The notes under the pieces were generated by a model. The model had not been told where the DNA came from, made no database searches, and saw only the letters and a program-made list of their open reading frames with translations. Source: Eucriotettix oculatus (Eukaryota > Arthropoda > Insecta > Orthoptera > Tetrigidae). From it: 64,000 nt of DNA. The stretch lies in NCBI GenBank assembly GCA_034510155.1, contig CM067379.1, forward strand, positions 29,679,145 through 29,743,144. Reading direction: 5' to 3'. A program made the translations under genes and the position numbers. Below are positions 63,401 to 64,000 of the stretch, one piece after another (position 1 is the first letter of the stretch; the number at the start of each line of letters is the position of its first letter).

Positions 63401-63612
63401 ATTATATTTTTTAAAACAAAAAAGGGCAGATGCTTCTCATTCGAAAACTACTTTCTTTAACGGAGGATCCATCCAGCATGAGTATTTCACGTTACCGTAA
63501 ATTCTGATTTATTGAAAACTTACATTCATGCGTTGCTCCGCTTTCTTTCTTAAACTCCTGTCTATTTGAGCTTCCAGTCTTAATATAAACGTAGTAGGCC
63601 GAGTCTCGACAT
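403..63612 (-). CDS. LUBEL: LUBEL, linear-ubiquitin E3 ligase (HOIP/RNF31 orthologue), 19 coding exons, both ends outside the window
   Basis: Joined exons (minus strand): 63612-63524, 42007-41921, 33295-33145, 22748-22597, 21584-21441, 19302-19194, 17327-17059, 16656-16327, 14572-13660, 13388-12856, 12625-12410, 9409-9140, 8963-8784, 8252-7989, 7533-7284, 6715-3297, 1172-975, 864-589, 492-403. Every junction keeps frame. Domains in order: B-box, NZF, UBA-type helices, RING1, IBR. This architecture, and the RING1/IBR wording (CELC, YFTIQI, CPFC, VHELFQRKLRDR, WC-x2-C), identify the RBR ligase that builds Met1-linked ubiquitin chains. In flies LUBEL acts in Imd/NF-kB immune signalling and heat tolerance. 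No PUB domain is visible, as in fly LUBEL. The 2,646 visible codons fit the very large insect protein rather than the roughly 1,070-residue human HOIP. RING2, its catalytic cysteine and the C-terminal domain lie below position 403. The start codon and promoter lie above 63612. Confidence 0.93.
589..864 (-). CDS. LUBEL: LUBEL exon, rest of RING1 and start of IBR
   Basis: The acceptor is AACTTACAG and the donor ATTAAG|GTATTC; the exon has 92 codons in phase 0 at both ends. Zinc ligands: C7, H9, C12, C15 (MLKCVHRCCKECAKNYF) and C34-x2-C37 (VCPFC). YFTIQITDRTI lies on the E2-facing side. The linker DILLKSFLDSPVHELFQRKL is highly typical of HOIP/LUBEL. DPNFKWC begins the IBR, with its first ligand C90 and second ligand in the next exon (WC-x2-C across the junction). 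Confidence 0.96.
975..1172 (-). CDS. LUBEL: LUBEL exon, helical base and start of RING1
   Basis: The acceptor is AAAAAACAG and the donor AAACAG|GTATAT; the exon has 66 codons in phase 0 at both ends. RQVRRCLAEG is followed by VETYDQAELAVQLMEMKF, a helix also seen just before RING1 in HOIP, and then LQQECELCMAKYPMKQ. The CELC pair supplies the first two zinc ligands of RING1. Confidence 0.95.
1173..3296 (-). other. LUBEL intron, 2.1 kb
   Basis: AT-rich intron between the giant exon and the RING1 exon. It contains one short LINE 3' tail (about 2143-2239). Open frames in it look random and have no coding bias. Confidence 0.75.
2143..2239 (-). mobile_element. LINE 3'-tail fragment (family D)
   Basis: TGTTGTTGTGGTATTCAGTC followed by the CAACCCTCCAT-type segment recurs at 25976, 48322 and 53735 in this window. 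Read on the minus strand it is the end of the LINE reverse-transcriptase ORF. Confidence 0.7.
3297..6715 (-). CDS. LUBEL: LUBEL giant exon: long disordered region with a threefold repeat and an acidic block
   Basis: The acceptor is TTATCTCCAG and the donor TATGAG|GTATGA; the exon is 3,419 bases, phase 1 in and phase 0 out, with no stop in about 1,139 codons. Composition is rich in Asn, Lys, Glu, Ser, Thr and Gln. At 6116-5910 three 15-residue repeats (LQREMKELSVLINQM and two relatives) precede a block of nearly continuous Glu/Asp (about 5890-5690). Further on are PPIPPKR (4322-4302) and a PPIPQ variant near 3760. The exon ends in Ser/Glu/Asp-rich sequence. It separates the UBA region from RING1, which are closer together in human HOIP. 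Confidence 0.93.
6716..7283 (-). other. LUBEL intron, 0.57 kb
   Basis: AT-rich; nothing recognised in it. Confidence 0.75.
7284..7533 (-). CDS. LUBEL: LUBEL exon, second UBA-type motif
   Basis: The acceptor is AATTTTCAG and the donor GAAG|GTAAGA; the exon is 250 bases, phase 0 in and phase 1 out. GNFTREDIVTVLTANHGNLE followed by AAYLELNK is a clear UBA helix 2-3 signature. LKPFLMRIWGPPAGND follows. The trailing G of Asp is completed by AT of the giant exon. Confidence 0.93.
7534..7988 (-). other. LUBEL intron, 0.46 kb
   Basis: AT-rich; nothing recognised in it. Confidence 0.75.
7989..8252 (-). CDS. LUBEL: LUBEL exon, UBA-type helical region
   Basis: The acceptor is TTCTATAG and the donor AAGAAA|GTATGT; the exon has 88 codons in phase 0 at both ends. 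Helical segments: TTDDLQVALEHCGEKNPITW, then LQDNWQNMIDTVATLATNYG and AEAREALRHHKGNVWAAVTE. The GN-V-W-AAV turn-helix signature is typical of UBA domains. In HOIP the UBA region docks HOIL-1L; in insects the partner is unclear. Together with the next exon this forms an extended UBA unit. Confidence 0.93.
8253..8783 (-). other. LUBEL intron, 0.53 kb
   Basis: Contains a less AT-rich stretch around 8450-8660 with no recognisable frame or repeat copy elsewhere in the window. Confidence 0.7.
8784..8963 (-). CDS. LUBEL: LUBEL exon, helical linker before the UBA region
   Basis: The acceptor is GACTTTTCAG and the donor AGA|GTACGT; the exon has 60 codons in phase 0 at both ends. It encodes TNDYPGLRGGHFGNRALSQ, then FKRPDNFNNLQELVQKERTE and AMKSQGLELVKLLR. 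The second half is a likely amphipathic helix leading into the UBA-type module. Confidence 0.9.
9140..9409 (-). CDS. LUBEL: LUBEL exon, Arg/Ser/Pro linker (3' border uncertain)
   Basis: The acceptor is ATTTTCCAG. It encodes SLPPPVSQDLSPTHFGSRF, then MMYSERGTGPPLGKEEPRGR and DNRRLSYADPQSFSSFSR. The next exon starts in phase 0, so the donor must be in phase 0. AGG|GTTTGC at 9140 gives 90 codons but is a weak site; TTT|GTATGT at 9119 is a better-looking donor and adds seven residues. The internal coding frame is firm; the end is not. Confidence 0.78.
11356..11478. repeat. Small foldback (MITE-like) element
   Basis: The left arm GACTTACCTTAAATTGATAA reads back as TTATCAATTTAG on the right, and TGACTGGCAACTG pairs with CTGCCAGTTGATAG. 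Arms are about 40 bp. The end sequence is shared with the neighbouring element at 11521. Confidence 0.7.
11521..11750. repeat. Foldback (MITE-like) element related to the one at 11356
   Basis: The left end GACGTACCTTAAATCAATAG is inverted at the right end (CTATCGATTTAAGGTAAGTC). Internal ACTGGGAAG and ACATGT blocks are also mirrored. No coding capacity. Confidence 0.7.
12410..12625 (-). CDS. LUBEL: LUBEL exon, linker with a further TQT motif
   Basis: The acceptor is ACTTAACAG and the donor ACACAG|GTATGA; the exon has 72 codons in phase 0 at both ends. It starts TYDVAQNVNG and includes a basic patch PVRKLKRAMS, then LHIGTQTSDMDPW (the TQT at 12493-12485), then RSYSRHSITSDTQ. It is probably disordered with short motifs. 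Confidence 0.88.
12856..13388 (-). CDS. LUBEL: LUBEL exon, Ser/Thr-rich disordered segment with TQT-type motifs
   Basis: The acceptor is GTTTTATAG and the donor ACTCAG|GTAAAA; two bases complete a Gly codon shared with the NZF exon and the exon ends in phase 0. About 177 residues are dominated by Ser, Thr, Pro and Lys. It contains TNTQTTTT (13260-13246) and TGMQTS (12990-12976) and ends in SISTQ, completed by T of the next exon. These resemble dynein-light-chain LC8 ligands. There is no folded domain. Confidence 0.9.
13660..14572 (-). CDS. LUBEL: LUBEL exon with the NZF (RanBP2-type) ubiquitin-binding zinc finger
   Basis: The acceptor is TTTTTTCAG and the donor AAAG|GTAGGC; the exon is 913 bases, phase 0 in and phase 1 out. 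The first part is Pro/His/Gln-rich and starts near a CPSC pair. A serine run and acidic SEDECD follow. At 14002-13940 lies one NZF: WECEHCTFVN, then C-x2-C, matching W-x-C-x2-C-x10-C-x2-C. NZF fingers bind ubiquitin; the T-F pair right after the second Cys is the usual contact dipeptide. The tail is RS-like and very basic (SKSSKRHHFRQ, then KKKG). The open frame runs on to 13607, but phase and the next exon support the donor at 13659. Confidence 0.93.
14573..16326 (-). other. LUBEL intron, 1.75 kb
   Basis: AT-rich, with one long palindromic element at 15287-15574; no other feature recognised. Confidence 0.75.
15287..15574. repeat. Large near-perfect palindrome (foldback/MITE-like)
   Basis: The arms mirror each other around about 15428. 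Left blocks TTTCGGAGGCACC and GGTTAGGAAAACATTTCC return as GGAAATGTTTTCCTAACTTT and GGTGCCTCCGAAAA on the right. The ends carry GACTTACCTGAAGTTCAC on the left and GTAAACTTCAGGTAAG on the right. No ORF. Confidence 0.85.
16327..16656 (-). CDS. LUBEL: LUBEL exon, Ser/Asn-rich linker
   Basis: The acceptor is TCTTAATAG and the donor CAG|GTAATC; the exon has 110 codons in phase 0 at both ends. Aromatic residues cluster near the start (SGYPDWEAEQWGS), followed by Ser-rich stretches, a run of five Asn, and SPPIPQR (16452-16435), a third copy of the PP[LI]Px[KR] motif. The exon ends in Gln/His-rich SPPPQQHQFTNIQQ. No folded domain is recognisable. Confidence 0.9.
16657..17058 (-). other. LUBEL intron, 0.4 kb
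   Basis: AT-rich with a T-run near 16790; nothing else seen. Confidence 0.75.
17059..17327 (-). CDS. LUBEL: LUBEL exon, Ser/Arg/Gln-rich linker
   Basis: The acceptor is GTGAAACAG and the donor CAG|GTAATA; the exon is 269 bases, phase 1 in and phase 0 out. It encodes PSPPLLSQVPPDHARQPTAD, MGSLQQRYRQHQAAMRG, then GRDDDSRGRSFGESGRAFRS and a Ser/Asn-rich end. There is no domain. The LQQRYRQHQAAMRG part could form a helix; the remainder looks disordered. Confidence 0.88.
17328..19193 (-). other. LUBEL intron, 1.9 kb
   Basis: AT-rich. A short imperfect hairpin (about 17600-17672, GGATCAGGATGGAAAA against TCTCCATCCTGACTCTTT) is the only structure noted. Confidence 0.7.
19194..19302 (-). CDS. LUBEL: LUBEL exon, short basic/proline linker
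   Basis: The acceptor is AAATTAG and the donor CAAA|GTAAGA; the exon is 109 bases, phase 0 in and phase 1 out. It encodes GPPLPKKEFSIKDKMGSL, KRMMGTRPLPATP and NNKLQ. It contains a second PPLPxK motif (19299-19282). The single trailing A joins CT of the next exon to give Thr. Confidence 0.88.
19303..21440 (-). other. LUBEL intron, 2.1 kb
   Basis: Strongly AT-rich; no frame, repeat family copy or RNA gene recognised. Confidence 0.75.
21441..21584 (-). CDS. LUBEL: LUBEL exon, proline-rich/basic linker
   Basis: The acceptor is ATTATAG and the donor CAG|GTAAAC; the exon has 48 codons in phase 0 at both ends. It begins ALDPNRFNTFRPPLPPKGE and continues through PVPPPRKNKRPGSRTGSP, ending LLGRADQ. 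PPLPPK (21551-21534) fits a class II SH3-ligand pattern. The segment is positively charged and probably disordered. Confidence 0.9.
21585..22596 (-). other. LUBEL intron, 1.0 kb, with a possible cryptic exon
   Basis: Mostly AT-rich, but 21996-22184 (minus) has a balanced base composition and an open frame containing TFRPPAPPVKLNKLIPSG, resembling TFRPPLPPKG of the exon just downstream at 21584. No convincing in-frame acceptor was found, so it is not called as CDS. Confidence 0.5.
22597..22748 (-). CDS. LUBEL: LUBEL exon encoding the B-box zinc finger
   Basis: The acceptor is TTGGTTGTAG and the donor AAAA|GTAAGT; two bases complete a Gly codon and the exon ends in phase 0. The 50 residues carry a B-box-type zinc finger: HCDLC, then RCEQC, then IFCLSCDDMYHRHPKRQTH. 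The spacing C-x2-C, C-x2-C, C-x2-C-D and two following His gives the cross-brace ligand set. A B-box near the N-terminus is a feature of insect LUBEL. Its usual role is protein interaction or oligomerisation. Confidence 0.93.
24155..24340 (+). repeat. Dispersed repeat, family A
   Basis: GATCCCGAAACAGGCAACTC and the following TAGAGCA and TAGAAAACCTG blocks match copies at 29120, 39705, 58671 and, inverted, 37385. The class is unknown and there is no ORF. Confidence 0.65.
25345..25480 (-). repeat. Dispersed repeat, family B (SINE-like)
   Basis: GGCTCTACAGCCCACTGAGG followed by the ACCGAGTCGACTGC and GAGTGACACGTGGTCAGCGT blocks is the reverse complement of copies at 40150 and 53190. Short, non-coding. 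Confidence 0.7.
25976..26735 (-). mobile_element. 5'-truncated LINE, 3' part of reverse transcriptase (family D)
   Basis: On the minus strand the decayed ORF shows a FAND-I-V-V-L-G version of the RT catalytic box (normally FADD) near 26680, then RKDRLIGDVLRHEGLLKLAL near 26180, and ends at the TACCACAACAACA-type tail at 25976. Multiple frameshifts and stops make it a dead copy. Confidence 0.8.
26808..27022 (+). mobile_element. LINE 3'-end fragment (family D), opposite orientation
   Basis: ATAAGCAGAATATGAGAAAA and the TTTTTAGGCCACGA-type blocks correspond to the same C-terminal RT region as the fragment at 47340-47510, with stops. It points towards the inverted copy at 25976-26735. Confidence 0.65.
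29120..29222 (+). repeat. Dispersed repeat, family A fragment
   Basis: GGTAACAGGCTACATGAAGG, then GATCCTGAAACTGGCAACTC, matches the 39705 and 58671 copies. Confidence 0.7.
30236..30500 (+). mobile_element. LINE fragment (family D), mid-RT region
   Basis: GGCATGAATGTGGTCCAGGA to the GGAATTTACTTACGGGTAAT block parallels 46905-47165 over about 250 bp with gaps. It is broken and has no usable frame. Confidence 0.75.
31600..32085. repeat. Cluster of tRNA-headed SINE copies in inverted arrangement
   Basis: At 31600-31740 a minus-oriented copy contains TAGCTCAGTGGTAGAGTGCC and GCGGGAAGTCCTGGGTCC, like tRNA A and B boxes. At 31965-32085 a plus-oriented copy repeats it (TCAGTGGTAGAGTGCCCGCC). A further minus half-copy at 31905-31965 forms a palindrome with it. 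Shared flanks are AAGAAAGACAAGAATG and its complement. Confidence 0.8.
33145..33295 (-). CDS. LUBEL: LUBEL exon, proline-rich segment
   Basis: The acceptor is CTGTCACAG and the donor TTAG|GTAAGT; the exon is 151 bases, starting in phase 0 and ending after one base of a Gly codon. It encodes QARNNRQNSG, then a run of prolines (PAPPPPPPP), then LDPDYEVIEFPQQQYS. The acidic, aromatic DPDYEVIEFP patch stands out as a possible short interaction motif. The split Gly codon is completed exactly by the B-box exon at 22748. Confidence 0.88.
34410..35130 (-). mobile_element. 5'-truncated LINE, RT C-terminal part (family D)
   Basis: On the minus strand LRCVDDIVLLGESEEDLKT near 35070 is a decayed reverse-transcriptase catalytic box (the DD pair is kept, the preceding residues are changed). 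Downstream blocks match the 25976 copy. Frameshifts throughout. Confidence 0.8.
37385..37505 (-). repeat. Dispersed repeat, family A, inverted copy
   Basis: AGCCCGGGGGCCTTAGTCAA through the CATGTAGCCTG block is the reverse complement of 39720-39840. Confidence 0.75.
39368..39510 (+). repeat. tRNA-derived SINE
   Basis: CCCGGGTTCGAATCCGGGCT is a tRNA T-arm/B-box; it is followed by a non-tRNA tail (AGGCAGTCGCTATTGGTCAT). No full cloverleaf, so not a tRNA gene. Confidence 0.75.
39705..39925 (+). repeat. Dispersed repeat, family A, longest copy
   Basis: After a G-run, GGTTAACAGGCTACATGAGG, GATCCTGAAACAAGCAACTC and GGTAGCCAAGGGTTAACTAG continue to GAAACCCTAGAAAACCTGCA. Non-coding. Confidence 0.75.
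40150..40310 (+). repeat. Dispersed repeat, family B (SINE-like)
   Basis: GATACGCTGACCACGTGTCA, GTGTCATGCAAGATGACAGT and CCCTCAATGGGCTGTAGAGC are shared with 53245-53345 and, inverted, 25345-25480. Confidence 0.75.
41921..42007 (-). CDS. LUBEL: LUBEL exon, 29-codon conserved N-terminal segment
   Basis: The acceptor is TTTGTTCCAG and the donor GTG|GTGAGT; the exon is 87 bases, phase 0 at both ends. It encodes 29 residues including MAISNPSTRLRAARAMPQW. No zinc ligands or known fold are visible. The exon is GC-richer than its surroundings and sits alone between introns of 21.5 and 8.6 kb. Being a multiple of three in phase 0, it could also be a cassette exon. Confidence 0.8.
43565..43765 (+). 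mobile_element. LINE C-terminal fragment with zinc knuckle (jockey-like, different family)
   Basis: The plus-strand frame reads CHLCNSALNIDHIINQCP then KYHQHRQKYLQ and a stop. The C-x2-C, H, C arrangement is the end-of-RT zinc knuckle seen in jockey/CR1-type elements. Only the tail survives. Confidence 0.65.
46862..47512 (+). mobile_element. 5'-truncated LINE, RT C-terminal part (family D), most readable copy
   Basis: The frame at 47031-47282 reads VRKTFAKKRNLLTGNVSL, KSMLKMLIWSVALYETWT and RKRIEAFK, the classic C-terminal end of insect LINE reverse transcriptases. Downstream EEVLSRIGEER and LTKR segments follow in shifted frames. It ends at ACTGAATACCACATTGCAGA. Confidence 0.85.
48322..48400 (-). 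mobile_element. LINE 3'-tail fragment (family D)
   Basis: GTTGTTGTTGGTCTGAAGCA, then CCTCCATGCTAACATATCCT, matches the tails at 2143 and 25976. Confidence 0.65.
48890..49505 (+). mobile_element. LINE RT C-terminal relic (third type)
   Basis: Plus-strand segments read VESKLLASEMEFLRTCMQTP and RKDRIRNEEIREKVEIK, then RSRRSWTDQV in another frame. This is a typical LINE C-terminal tail, distinct from family D, with stops. Confidence 0.65.
51040..51990 (-). pseudogene. Mariner-like (Tc1/mariner superfamily) transposase relic
   Basis: Read on the minus strand: an N-terminal helix-turn-helix part (ETRVAVIALHKVGKSAAD, about 51960-51900), the first catalytic Asp in TDEK (about 51590), a QNDR block (about 51530), and WPSNSPDLNP followed directly by a stop and Asn where the family has Leu-Asp (about 51215-51250). 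A C-terminal DEWPERLRTCVRAK lies near 51090. Several frameshifts and stops make it inactive. Terminal inverted repeats were not delimited. Confidence 0.85.
52388..52480 (+). repeat. tRNA-derived SINE fragment
   Basis: CTCCTGTGGTGTAGTCAACC resembles an A box and GTCCCGGATTCGAATCCTGG a B box. The flanks do not pair as a tRNA acceptor stem. Confidence 0.7.
53190..53350 (+). repeat. Dispersed repeat, family B (SINE-like)
   Basis: GATACGCTAACCACGTGTCA and CCCTCAATGGGCTGTAGAGC match the 40150 copy closely. Confidence 0.75.
53735..54070 (-). mobile_element. 5'-truncated LINE fragment (family D)
   Basis: Begins TTGTTGTTGTTGCGGTATTC and continues through TCTAATGCTAATTTTACAAG and CTATCCACCCATCTGATTTT, collinear with 25976-26300. 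Reads as RT C-terminus on the minus strand. Confidence 0.8.
55117..56514. mobile_element. Element with about 400 bp inverted terminal arms
   Basis: The left arm 55117-55526 (TAGCTCGACATATTTATTTC to GGAATAAGTGC) recurs inverted at 56102-56514 with roughly 90% or better identity by eye. The 575 bp centre contains a tRNA-like B box (CAGGTTCGATTTC near 55590) and no transposase frame. It looks like a non-autonomous long-TIR or foldback element. Confidence 0.85.
58671..58722 (+). repeat. Dispersed repeat, family A fragment
   Basis: GGTAACAGGCTACACGAGGG, then GATCCTGAAACAGGTAA. Confidence 0.65.
59205..59825 (+). mobile_element. Probable non-autonomous element with a CCCGGACAACGCCGGGCACC tail
   Basis: Starts near GATCGTGATTCTCCTCTTCA with an ACGGCGTGACCGATTTTTAT block and ends at the CCGG-ACAACG-CCGG hairpin. 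Such start/end pairs recur in insect repeats; I cannot assign the class. Confidence 0.4.
61068..61195 (+). repeat. Two-copy tandem repeat, 63 bp period
   Basis: CCACCACTCTCCTTCAATAT and CCTCTC at 61075 recur at 61138. A third, decayed unit may follow (CACCGCCAGCCCCTT). Confidence 0.8.
63524..63612 (-). CDS. LUBEL: LUBEL exon (most upstream visible), conserved basic N-terminal segment
   Basis: The exon follows a TATTCCAG acceptor and ends at AAT|GTAAGT. It begins with two bases completing a codon from an unseen upstream exon and ends in phase 0. It encodes about 30 residues including TRPTTFILRLEAQIDRSL, a probable amphipathic helix rich in Arg/Lys. There is no recognised domain. The assignment to LUBEL rests on a clean open frame with strong splice sites and on phase agreement with the next exon 21.5 kb away. 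Confidence 0.75.
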
Positions 63613-63829
63613 CTGGAATAGTTTTAGTTGTTGTGAGTGGAAGCGGAAAGAATTCTTTAAAGTGCAACGACCCGCGTATTTACGTTCAATAAGACAGCTC
63701 GGCTCGTCTATTTTAGAGCCTGACGAGAGGAATCCCCGTCCTTTAAGTTCATCAAGTCTTTAAAAAAAGAAGGTTGAAATTAGTAATATATAGCCTGGCC
63801 TACGCAACACCATTCAAGGTAACTATGAA

Positions 63830-64000
63830 GTTTATAAAACATCTCGAAAAATCTTTATAGATAAATGAGAATAGGTAACGCAACAAATAAGAGATTTATA
63901 TCAGTTTTTGCGACATGCCACCAAGTTATTTTGTTTTTGTTTATAAAACATCTCAAAAAATCTTTATAGATAAATGAGTATAGGTAACGCAACAAATAAG
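63830..64000. repeat. Direct repeat, 109 bp period, running into the window edge
   Basis: GTTTATAAAACATCTCGAAA to GCAACAAATAAG at 63830-63890 recurs at 63939-64000 with two mismatches. At least two units; it may continue outside. Confidence 0.85.

Larger units (their letters stand above)
42008..63523 (-). other. LUBEL intron, 21.5 kb, largest in the window
   Basis: Separates two short conserved exons. It holds LINE relics (43565, 46862, 48322, 48890, 53735), a mariner relic (51040-51990), SINEs, a long-inverted-repeat element (55117-56514) and a degenerate element at 59205-59825. The stretches 44100-46800, 49500-50800, 56600-58600 and 61600-63500 show nothing I recognise. Phase 0 on both sides means an undetected exon is possible. 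Confidence 0.7.

Noticed and set aside
1..64000. CRISPR arrays, operons, bacterial promoters or integrated viral genes
   Set aside because: No regularly spaced repeats with unique spacers; gene structure is spliced eukaryotic; no recognisable viral replicase, capsid or envelope frames.

Overview
The window is eukaryotic, almost certainly insect, nuclear DNA. It is AT-rich (average-looking introns are long runs of A/T) and carries spliceosomal introns with GT/AG borders. It is littered with short, broken copies of insect-type transposable elements: LINE reverse-transcriptase relics, a mariner-type relic, tRNA-headed SINEs and foldback elements. The very long introns suggest a large-genome, possibly polyneopteran insect; that placement is a guess.

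Essentially the whole window is one host gene on the minus strand: the linear-ubiquitin E3 ligase LUBEL, the insect counterpart of mammalian HOIP/RNF31. I could chain 19 coding exons from 63612 down to 403. Exon phases agree at every junction (7,940 coding bases, 2,646 codons plus two bases), and all borders but one use ordinary splice sites. Both ends are missing: an upstream exon must exist beyond 63612 because the first visible exon starts mid-codon, and the end of the IBR, the catalytic RING2 and the linear-chain-determining C-terminus lie below position 403.

Order of the protein from its N-terminal side: two short conserved exons (63.6 kb and 42.0 kb); a proline-rich exon (33.3 kb); a B-box zinc finger (22.7 kb); proline-rich and basic linkers (21.6 to 16.3 kb); a His/Pro/Gln- and Ser-rich exon with one NZF ubiquitin-binding finger (14.6 to 13.7 kb); a Ser/Thr-rich stretch with several TQT-type motifs (13.4 to 12.4 kb); linkers (9.4 to 8.8 kb); UBA-type helical modules (8.3 to 7.3 kb); one giant 3.4 kb exon encoding a low-complexity, partly very acidic region (6.7 to 3.3 kb); then RING1 and the start of the IBR (1.2 to 0.4 kb).

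The three largest introns (10.4, 8.6 and 21.5 kb, between 22.7 and 63.5 kb) contain no second host gene that I can support. They hold at least eight 5'-truncated fragments of one LINE family in both orientations, fragments of two other LINEs, a dead mariner-like transposase, tRNA-derived SINEs, two anonymous dispersed repeat families, a 1.4 kb element with about 400 bp inverted arms, and small tandem repeats. The most noteworthy protein-level observations are a cluster of LC8-like TQT motifs, a threefold 15-residue repeat next to an acidic block, and a recurring PP[LI]Px[KR] motif. At DNA level, foldback elements carry consensus splice donors in their ends.
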